Source: CAZGMJ01 sp964526785
GTDB lineage: Bacteria; Planctomycetota; Phycisphaerae; Sedimentisphaerales; Anaerobacaceae
Assembly: GCA_964526785.1 (NCBI GenBank)
Contig: CAZGMJ010000115.1
Coordinates: 1-9,575, forward strand
Length of the DNA stretch: 9,575 nt
Reading direction: 5' to 3'
Below, one piece after another: positions 1 through 5,527 of this stretch. A model generated the notes under the pieces. The model did not search any database. It was given only the letters and a program-made list of their open reading frames with translations, and was not told the DNA's origin. The first letter of the stretch is position 1. Each line of letters opens with the position of its first letter. The position numbers and the translations under genes are program-made.

Positions 1-143
1 ACAGTGGAACAACTATTGGCAAAAGGCCACACTGCCCTAAAACGTTCACAGACACGGAGAGGCAAACCGTCTGTTTTTTACTGGCGGCCTCCGGGCTCGT
101 GCTGTAGAATCCATGCGTAACGAGTTTGAAAGAGAGGTTACGC

Positions 144-725
144 ATGACCAGAGGGCTTTTGATGGCGAGATGCGTGCTTGCAGGACTCGGCGTATATGTC
201 TTGCGGCAGGGCTTTCAACACCTTTCCTATTTGCAGGGCCCGAGCGGGATGCATATTGCCGGTTGGGCGTGGGCGGTAAGTCTCGTTCTTTTCCTGGCCG
301 TGTGGGCCGGTCTCTCTGTCAAGCTGGTATTTCGCAACTCCGGATGGGCCGCACGAATTGCTGACCCCGCGCGAGGGCCGCAGGTGTCGCCGAAGTGGAC
401 CGCGGCCGGCTTTCGGCTCGTTGCCGTGTTCAGCGGACTGCTCATACTCAGCCTGGAGACCGAGTTCATCGCCAAAGCGGTGGTATTCGCTGTGATAGCG
501 CCGAAACTGCTCGTCAATATGGTCGTGTTTCGTTATGTCGATGAGATATTCTTGATGAGCACTGCGCAATGGCTACACCTGGCTGTGGATATTTGCACGC
601 TCGTTCTGGCGATATACCTGGCGATCGGTGCACCACATTACGTGCGCATGCAAACCAGAGCGGTACGCGCACGTGACAATGATGACACCGGCGCCCGCGG
701 AGAAACTCAGGAGATACTGCGATGA
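144..725 (+). CDS. Small multi-pass membrane protein, paralogue of the next gene
   Basis: A 193-residue protein that I cannot assign to a named family. The ATG at 144 is chosen because an AGAGAGG ribosome binding site (130-136) lies 7 bases before it; an upstream in-frame TTG at 126 would overlap that site. Four or five hydrophobic segments can be seen, at about residues 5-21, 40-62, 90-106, 112-130 and 145-163, so the product is very likely an inner-membrane protein. It ends in a charged, hydrophilic tail of about 25 residues. The motif FRLVAV..GLL (about residue 90) and the motif GAPHYVR near residue 162 recur in the next gene as FRLVAV..GLL and GAPHFTR, in the same order and at similar spacing, so the two look like tandem duplicates. 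The stop overlaps the next start (ATGA), which implies one transcript and translational coupling. No catalytic residues were recognised. Confidence 0.8.
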   Translation: MTRGLLMARCVLAGLGVYVLRQGFQHLSYLQGPSGMHIAGWAWAVSLVLFLAVWAGLSVKLVFRNSGWAARIADPARGPQVSPKWTAAGFRLVAVFSGLLILSLETEFIAKAVVFAVIAPKLLVNMVVFRYVDEIFLMSTAQWLHLAVDICTLVLAIYLAIGAPHYVRMQTRAVRARDNDDTGARGETQEILR

Positions 726-1279
726 AAGAAATGCGAACCCTTGGACGGATTGTTTTGATGGGTGTGGCGCTGCTGGTGCTGCTCAAATACGCGATGCAGA
801 CGGTGGCGATGATACCGTTCTGGCTGGACCGTAGCGAGACCGAAGCGGGAATACCTCTCTTTATCTCCGCTCTGCTTGCGACTGGTGCGGCCGTCGCCAT
901 CCTCTACTTCTGCGTCGTTCGTTCGGACATCCTGCTCGATAAACTCCTTCGCATCGACGACGAAACACAGCAGATTCGATGCCCGGTGACGTGCGCATTT
1001 CGCCTGGTCGCGGTGGCGGCCGGCCTGCTGTGTCTGTTCTGGACGCTGCCCATGCTGGTCAATATCATCTACGGCTGTATCGGTAGCGCACGGGGCGAGA
1101 CCGGCGGTCGCCTGCAGTTCTTCTCAGGACACAGGTTCCTCACGTGGGGTTATCTCGGCGGCACCGCACTGCGCCTGGCGTTGGGCGTCTATCTTCTGTG
1201 CGGAGCGCCGCATTTCACCCGGTGGCACGTGAAGAAAATCGTAGGGCAGATCGATGGTGCGGTCGCATCGAGCCGATAG
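722..1279 (+). CDS. Small multi-pass membrane protein, tandem paralogue of the preceding gene
   Basis: A 185-residue membrane protein of unknown function. The ATG at 722 overlaps the stop of the upstream gene by 4 bases, and an AGGAG (709-713) sits 8 bases before it, so start and coupling are well supported. Hydrophobic segments lie at about residues 8-34, 44-65, 93-120 and 140-160, separated by short charged loops such as the acidic stretch near residues 75-85. It shares FRLVAV..GLL (about residue 93) and a C-terminal GAPHFTR (about residue 161) with its neighbour; the rest has drifted. The pair may form a two-subunit membrane complex, but that is inference. The gene ends 9 bases before the stop of the convergent dnaX, so there is no room for a separate terminator between them. 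Confidence 0.82.
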   Translation: MKEMRTLGRIVLMGVALLVLLKYAMQTVAMIPFWLDRSETEAGIPLFISALLATGAAVAILYFCVVRSDILLDKLLRIDDETQQIRCPVTCAFRLVAVAAGLLCLFWTLPMLVNIIYGCIGSARGETGGRLQFFSGHRFLTWGYLGGTALRLALGVYLLCGAPHFTRWHVKKIVGQIDGAVASSR

Positions 1280-1288
1280 GTGCGGGTG

Positions 1289-2950
1289 TCAGCTTTCGTT
1301 CTCTTCGATCCCGGTGACGGTTGCGTCGAGACCCGCGAGGATCATTCGAACGGCCGGATCGTTGATCAGTTCGTTTCGCTTCTGGGCTATGGTTCGCCCG
1401 GCCGGTTCGGAAGACTCCTCGGCGTCATCGGCATGAGCCAGCTCGAAGCGGAGCTTGACGGTCTGGGCGAGATGCTCGCTTAGCAGCAGTTCAATCTGTT
1501 TGGCCCGGCCGTTGGACCGGCACATCTGCATCTGCATCTTCGCGGCCGTCGGGAATTGCAGCGTAAGGGCCCCATCCGCGAATCGGCCGGGAATGGCCAC
1601 GTGCAGCAGGCCCGCGGTGGCCCCGCCCAGCTTGGCCTCCACCAGCGCAAGCACGCCGGGCCAGTCGGAAATGGACAACGGTGCCGCTGCTTGAGTCGGT
1701 TGTTCGGCAACACCGGCCGACGGATCCTTGGTCGCGGCCGATGCGCCGGTTGCAGCCGTGCGTCCCGGCCGGCGTTCAGCGTTTAGCGGGGCGTTTTTTT
1801 TTATGGCGCCCCCGGCCGGCCCCGCCTGTGCAAGCAGTTGATCGACATTCATAAAGTGCTCGCTCAGAGCGAAACGAAGCAGCGAAGCTTCCAGCAGTGT
1901 ACGCCCGGAATCGCTGTTCTTGACGGACCAGCGGATCTTCTCCAGCGTCGCGATGCTGTACACCAGAGCGGCGATGTCGAACTTCCCCGCCAGTTCCCCC
2001 GCCTGCGCTCGCTGCTGGTCGGTGAGGATCAGCAGCTCGCTCTCGGCCCCGGCTGACTGAACGACCATCAGATCGCGCATGTAGTCGATCAGCGCGTCGA
2101 CGATCTGCACCTCGCTGATGCCTCCGGTGATCAGGTCTTCGACGGCCTCGAGCGTCCCCGCGGCATCGCTGTCACCGATGCGGGCGACCAGGTTGTGCAC
2201 CTTCTGGCTGTTCGGCACGCCGAGGAATTCCTCCAGTGCCCCGGCCGTGAGCGGTTGCTGACCCGTGCTGATCAGCCGGTCCAGCAGGCTCAGACCGTCG
2301 CGCATCGAGCCGTTGGCCATCTTGGCCAGCGGAAGAATAAGGTCCTCGTCGTACTTGATCTTCTCCTTCTTGAGAATGGCCTTGAGCTGTTTGGCGATCA
2401 TCTGCGGCGTGATGTTGCGAAAATCGAAACGCTGGCAGCGCGACTGGATGGTCGCCAGAACTTTATTCGGCTCGGTCGTGGCGAAGATAAACTTCACATG
2501 GCTCGGCGGCTCTTCGAGAATCTTAAGCAGGGCATTGAAGGCCGACGTGGTGAGCATATGAACTTCGTCGATGATGTAGACTTTGAAACGCGAGCGGGCC
2601 GGCCGGTAGATGGCGTTCTCGCGGAGTTCGCGGACTTCCTCGACGCGGTTGTTGCTCGCGCCGTCGATTTCGATCACGTCGATGTCGTCGCCCGTGTTGA
2701 TCGCCGTGCAGCTTTCGCACTTGCAGCACGGCTTCGTGGTCGGAGCGTCCGCCTTGAGACAGTTCAGTGCCTTGGCGAGTATGCGGGCCATCGTGGTCTT
2801 GCCGACCCCCCGCGTGCCGCTGAAGAGATACGCGTGCGCCACGCGGTCGTTTTCGATTGCGTTCTTCAGCGTGCGGGCGATGGGATCCTGCCCGACCACG
2901 TCGTCGAACGTCTGCGAACGATATTTCCTTGCAAGTACGGTGTACGCCAT
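1289..2950 (-). CDS. dnaX: DNA polymerase III subunit tau/gamma (clamp-loader ATPase DnaX)
   Basis: DnaX is the ATPase of the clamp loader, which loads the beta clamp at primer ends. From the ATG at 2950 it has 553 residues. The N-terminal AAA+ domain has Walker A GTRGVGKTT (45-53), zinc-binding cysteines at 64, 75, 78 and 81, Walker B IIDEVHML (126-133), the SRC motif with its arginine finger (170-172) and a sensor-2-like GSMRDGLSLLDR. The collar domain follows, to about residue 370, then an Ala/Pro-rich linker and a poorly conserved tau-type tail. The start at MAYTVLARKYR is chosen by family similarity, although it lacks a good ribosome binding site. A GTG at 3028 with GGAGG (3036-3040) 7 bases upstream is in frame and would add 26 residues. 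Nine A residues at codons 383-386 form a probable slippage site for a shorter gamma form. The SRP RNA gene lies just upstream; recR does not follow. Confidence 0.96.
   Translation of the reverse strand: MAYTVLARKYRSQTFDDVVGQDPIARTLKNAIENDRVAHAYLFSGTRGVGKTTMARILAKALNCLKADAPTTKPCCKCESCTAINTGDDIDVIEIDGASNNRVEEVRELRENAIYRPARSRFKVYIIDEVHMLTTSAFNALLKILEEPPSHVKFIFATTEPNKVLATIQSRCQRFDFRNITPQMIAKQLKAILKKEKIKYDEDLILPLAKMANGSMRDGLSLLDRLISTGQQPLTAGALEEFLGVPNSQKVHNLVARIGDSDAAGTLEAVEDLITGGISEVQIVDALIDYMRDLMVVQSAGAESELLILTDQQRAQAGELAGKFDIAALVYSIATLEKIRWSVKNSDSGRTLLEASLLRFALSEHFMNVDQLLAQAGPAGGAIKKNAPLNAERRPGRTAATGASAATKDPSAGVAEQPTQAAAPLSISDWPGVLALVEAKLGGATAGLLHVAIPGRFADGALTLQFPTAAKMQMQMCRSNGRAKQIELLLSEHLAQTVKLRFELAHADDAEESSEPAGRTIAQKRNELINDPAVRMILAGLDATVTGIEENES
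1776..1804 (-). promoter_or_regulatory. A9 slippage/frameshift site in dnaX with stops in both other frames
   Basis: On the coding strand, an uninterrupted run of nine A (1802-1794) lies in frame as ATA AAA AAA AAC. One extra base, or a ribosomal -1 shift (the run ends in the classical heptamer A AAA AAC), leads to TGA at 1778-1776. One base fewer leads to TAA at 1785-1783. Either event ends the protein near residue 390, just after the clamp-loader core, giving a gamma-sized product. Thermus thermophilus dnaX uses an A9 run by transcriptional slippage, and E. coli uses A AAA AAG by ribosomal frameshifting. A 6-bp GC stem (CGCCGG/CCGGCG) can form downstream, but it begins further away than is usual for a frameshift stimulator. 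The site is seen in the sequence; its use is inferred. Confidence 0.72.
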
Positions 2951-3096
2951 AGCGATAATGTAGTGCATCGGGCCGCGCAGGTCAATCGAAGTGCGCCGGT
3001 TTGGGACGGGAATCTGCGAACGCCGCACCAACCCGCCTCCCGACAGCCGATTCCGCCGCATCCGCTGTCAAAACACGCCGACGCAGGCGGCTGTTC

Positions 3097-3118
3097 GTAA
3101 ATAAAAAGATGGCCGGGT
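3097..3118 (-). terminator. Possible intrinsic terminator at the 3' end of the SRP RNA
   Basis: The 3' strand of the SRP RNA closing stem (ACCCGGCC paired with GGCCGGGT) is followed on the minus strand by ATCTTTTTATTTACG. A GC-rich stem followed by a T run resembles an intrinsic terminator, but the stem is the long RNA hairpin itself and the T run is short, so termination may be partial and leave some transcript entering dnaX. Confidence 0.4.
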
Positions 3119-3207
3119 TACCCCACAGCACAACTGAACGTCCGCTTATGGCTGCTCGGTTCCCCGCCTGACCAGGTTCACGGGCTCAGCTTGCATGGGA
3201 CCCGGCC
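3111..3207 (-). ncRNA. ffs: Small bacterial signal recognition particle RNA (4.5S type)
   Basis: The minus strand encodes an RNA of about 97 nt that folds into one long hairpin, the short bacterial SRP RNA that binds Ffh for co-translational targeting of membrane and secreted proteins. The ends pair perfectly over 8 bp (GGCCGGGT with ACCCGGCC). The conserved helix 8 is plain: GGTCAGG (3173-3167), a GGAA tetraloop (3163-3160) closed by CGG/CCG, and AGCAGCC (3156-3150) of the asymmetric Ffh-binding loop. There is no Alu domain, so it is not the longer Bacillus-type RNA. I found no convincing promoter upstream. It sits directly before dnaX on the same strand, the order also known from Bacillus (scr-dnaX). 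The exact ends are uncertain by a few bases. Confidence 0.93.
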
Positions 3208-3366
3208 GTAATGTGACCGTCGGTCGTATGCGATCTTACGTTGCGAGCGGCAATTCCATCGCGCCCGCAGGCCCATTATAGTCCCTCGTCTGTGGTTTTC
3301 CAGTATAAGTTCCGCAATTGGCCGTTTTTGCCCGCACCAGCGGCGACAAATGTCTTCTTCGGCGGC

Positions 3367-3456
3367 TCAGCCCGCCCCGATTACTGTCGTTATCGCGAAC
3401 AGCCACGCCAGTACACGCGGCGGCCACGTCAGAACCTTCAATATTGCTTTGACCAT
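3367..3456 (-). CDS. Possible small hydrophobic membrane peptide, 29 residues
   Basis: A short frame from the ATG at 3456 encodes a 29-residue peptide with two lysines and an arginine in its first half and a hydrophobic segment (VLAWLFAITTVIGAG) to its end, the pattern of a single-span membrane peptide. A GATGAGG ribosome binding site lies 8 bases before the start. A TATGAT box (3552-3547) about 90 bases upstream could be a -10 element, but no good -35 accompanies it. A second short frame (3551-3438, 37 codons) overlaps its start in another phase and could couple to it. Small membrane proteins and type I toxin peptides look like this, but I recognise no family and cannot test conservation, so it may be chance. 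Confidence 0.35.
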   Translation of the reverse strand: MVKAILKVLTWPPRVLAWLFAITTVIGAG

Positions 3457-3876
3457 CGGCAGTGCCTCATCCTGTTCAGCAAGGCCCCAATCATCCGGCT
3501 GCGGCCGGAAGCGTTGCTTGCGTCCTCAACTCTGGTCGCATTGGCCATCATAACGTTTCATAAAAGATTCTCGATCATTTCTCTGAAGTATGCGCGACCC
3601 GCAAACCGGATTTCGCCGCGGAACAGGCCCAGGCGGAGAGACGCAGAAGACGCCGGGCAGCCTCGGAATACAAACCGGATGAGATCGTTTTGGAAGAAAT
3701 GGGCGATGCAGTCTGTGCGGCAGGTTTTTGAAACACGCTTGAGAGACAAGCTGCAATACCATCTTCCATGCGAGACACTTGCCCGGACTCCGCCGAGTTG
3801 ACGTGTAAAACGCGCCAGAGGTTCCGGGCTGCCACCAAACCGACAAAAGCGGGCCTCGTCTCCGGCCGGATCGCAA
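3457..3876. other. Intergenic region without a convincing gene
   Basis: This stretch lies between the stop of the methyltransferase-like gene and the possible 29-codon gene. Open frames cross it on both strands, but they are rich in Arg, Pro and Cys, lack ribosome binding sites and match nothing I know. A TATGAT box occurs on the minus strand at 3547-3552. Around 3613-3660 the minus strand reads TTCTGCGTCTCTCCGCCTG, which resembles a degenerate copy of the TCTGCGTCTCTGCGCCTCTGCG-type sequence found between genes in many environmental bacteria. No clear terminator hairpin with a T run follows the methyltransferase stop. Confidence 0.5.
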
Positions 3877-5184
3877 TCAGGGCTTTGGACTGTGGCCGAA
3901 TACGAGAACAAAGCGATCGTCGGCCGGCCTCGAACCGCGGAACCACAGGGAGAAACCTGCGTCGGCCATCTCCTGCTCGACCATCTCGGGCCGAATCTTT
4001 CTGTGGTGACTCGCCAGCCGGCGCGAGAGCGGTTCATCAGACCTACGGTCGAGAACGAAAATCCGGCCCGTCGGCGAAAGGCGTTCGTGCAACTCCGCCA
4101 GAAGCGTCGGGCCGTGGAACAGCAGATGATAGCTGTCCAGGAAGAATACGGCGTCCACCGGCTCATCGGCAAGTTCGGGATCCCCTTCCTTCGTCAGCGT
4201 CGAGGGCAGATCGGCGTCCGGGGGCGGGCCGGGCCGCTCGTCTTTCTGTGTCGCCCACTCTTCCAGTACGATCTCCACCGGCCGGCCGGTGGAATGCTCG
4301 AGGATGCGAGGCATGAATTGGCGCGACCTGCCCAGCGCGATAAAGACCGGGTTGCGGTACTTCCCGGCTGCCGGCATAAATAGCCCAGCCCATTCGTCAA
4401 TCGCAATAGGATCGAATGTATCGGGATCGTGTCCCAACCGCCCGCCGTCTTCCGGCCGCTGGAAGACAAGCACAAAAGGCGCGCGCTCATGCCAGCACTC
4501 CTCGGCACACTTGACGAAGGCGAATCCCTCTTCCCGGGCTTCGCGAACGACTGTGGTCTCGGCGATCCAGTGATGCTTGTCTTCGCGCACGTGTCTCGGC
4601 ACCCAGTCCTGCAGCGTACCCCGTCGCTGATCGACGACCACCAGATATCCGCCCGGCTTCAGCGATCGCCAAATGCCGCGCAGCATTTCCCGCGGCTTGG
4701 CAAAATGATGGTATACGCGATTCATATACGCCAGATCCACCGACGCCGCGGGCAGGCACGGATCGGTACTGCCGCCGAGCACCGCATGTACCTGCGGCAG
4801 TTCTCTTTCGACCGCCTTCTCCACCAGCGAATCGACCTTGCCCTGGGATATCTCTTCGGCGAACACCCTGCCTGCCTTGCCGACGATATCGGCGAATACC
4901 CACGTATCCTTTCCGTTTCCCGCTCCGATATCGGCGATTGCAGAACCCTCGCCCAGCCCGAGGCATGCGACGATGGCGCGGACCGATTCGGCCCGGTTCT
5001 TCGGCGCTGCCGGCGGCGCTGCCTCGCTCGCGCTCGCCGCCGCGGCCTGGATTGCCTGTACTGCCGCCGGCGCAAAGATCGTGCGAATGCCGCCGGACGC
5101 GAACGCCTCTGCCGTCGGGCATGATATCAATAGTACGAGCAACAGTAAGAGTAAACGGCGTAGCGGAATTTGTCTCAGTTGCAT
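3877..5184 (-). CDS. Exported, probably lipid-anchored SAM-methyltransferase-like protein with a duplicated fold
   Basis: A 435-residue protein. The ATG at 5184 is chosen for the AGGAGG 8 bases before it; longer forms would start inside the likely promoter. Residues 1-24 form a signal peptide: RR, a run of leucines, then LISC, a plausible lipobox with the acceptor cysteine at 22. An Ala-rich linker follows. A class I methyltransferase domain spans about 60-245, with SAM motif I as ADIGAGNG (84-91), the core segment VDLAYMNRVYHHF (149-161) and LKPGGYLVVVD (175-185). The C-terminal half (about 265-435) repeats the later part of this fold: VDAVFFLDSYHLLF (343-356), LSPTGRIFVLDRR and a matching end FVLVF. 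It has no glycine motif I, so it probably does not bind SAM. The substrate is unknown. The gene is transcribed alone, divergent from the lyase gene. Confidence 0.87.
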   Translation of the reverse strand: MQLRQIPLRRLLLLLLVLLISCPTAEAFASGGIRTIFAPAAVQAIQAAAASASEAAPPAAPKNRAESVRAIVACLGLGEGSAIADIGAGNGKDTWVFADIVGKAGRVFAEEISQGKVDSLVEKAVERELPQVHAVLGGSTDPCLPAASVDLAYMNRVYHHFAKPREMLRGIWRSLKPGGYLVVVDQRRGTLQDWVPRHVREDKHHWIAETTVVREAREEGFAFVKCAEECWHERAPFVLVFQRPEDGGRLGHDPDTFDPIAIDEWAGLFMPAAGKYRNPVFIALGRSRQFMPRILEHSTGRPVEIVLEEWATQKDERPGPPPDADLPSTLTKEGDPELADEPVDAVFFLDSYHLLFHGPTLLAELHERLSPTGRIFVLDRRSDEPLSRRLASHHRKIRPEMVEQEMADAGFSLWFRGSRPADDRFVLVFGHSPKP

Positions 5185-5251
5185 CACGTGTGCCTCCTGA
5201 TATTCGGTTCTGCTGACTGTGGCGGCCGAAGCGACGGCCGTGCCGCCTGCC

Positions 5252-5281
5252 ATTGTCATCCAAACCGCCCCGCAAAGTCAA
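5252..5281 (-). promoter_or_regulatory. Candidate sigma70-type promoter of the methyltransferase-like gene
   Basis: On the minus strand TTGACT (5281-5276, five of six consensus bases) and GACAAT (5257-5252, four of six) are separated by 18 bases. Transcription would begin near 5245, giving a leader of about 60 bases before the ATG at 5184. This position also argues against the longer reading frame that would start at 5259. Confidence 0.45.
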
Positions 5282-5427
5282 GCCGGCAAATCGCTAATCT
5301 TCCTCGGAGATTGCGGGAACAAAGAGACGCTCTCTCATGCGCTGCCGGATCGCCCCCTCGGACCCCTGCGCGCCGATGCCCGAAATGCGGGTCGCTTGCT
5401 TTTAGCCGCATCTCGCCACAGCGGATG

Positions 5428-5456
5428 TTGCATCTCGCAGACGATTACGGCACAAT
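5428..5456 (+). promoter_or_regulatory. Candidate promoter of the lyase-like gene
   Basis: TTGCAT (5428-5433) and CACAAT (5451-5456) are spaced by 17 bases; the -10 box shares the ACAAT core with the divergent promoter. The -35 box matches consensus at only three bases. A start near 5463 would give a leader of about 65 bases before the ATG at 5528. Confidence 0.3.
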
Positions 5457-5527
5457 GACCTCGGCCGAACCCGTGCACCATCGTGCGCGGCAATGCTGAA
5501 CAATCCGGATTCACAGGAGACAGTCGA

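Larger units (their letters stand above)
5185..5527. other. Divergent intergenic region between the methyltransferase-like and lyase-like genes
   Basis: This region holds the start signals of both genes: AGGAGG on the minus strand before 5184 and AGGAG (5515-5519) on the plus strand 8 bases before 5528. One promoter candidate is visible for each direction and listed separately. An imperfect inverted repeat AATCT-7-AGATT lies close upstream of the minus-strand -35 box, at about 5297-5313, and could be an operator, although short repeats like this arise easily by chance. No RNA gene was recognised. Confidence 0.5.

Noticed and set aside
1..40. Imperfect hairpin-like pairing CAGTGG with CCACACTG at the left edge
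   Set aside because: The arms need a two-base bulge and no T run follows, so it is not convincing as a terminator.
19..43. CDS-like plus-strand reading of the first gene from TTG at 126 rather than ATG at 144 (context upstream of 126 inspected)
   Set aside because: The AGAGAGG ribosome site lies between the two and is correctly spaced only for the ATG at 144.
82..110. TAGAAT box before the first membrane protein gene as a promoter
   Set aside because: The -10-like box is reasonable but the -35 position matches only about half the consensus, so no promoter was called.
2195..3100. 301-codon open frame on the plus strand opposite dnaX
   Set aside because: It is antisense to the unmistakable DnaX ATPase domain and has no ribosome site or recognisable domain; it is a by-product of GC-rich codon usage.
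3241..3801. 186-codon plus-strand frame over the intergenic region
   Set aside because: Very rich in Arg and Pro, no ribosome site, no recognisable pattern; it runs across the region upstream of ffs and looks like chance.
3558..4172. Minus-strand frames extending past the methyltransferase stop (also 3526-3876), considered as a frameshifted extension or extra gene
   Set aside because: The methyltransferase-like protein ends naturally after its second-domain strand FVLVF, and the downstream translations are Arg/Cys/Pro-rich without family features.
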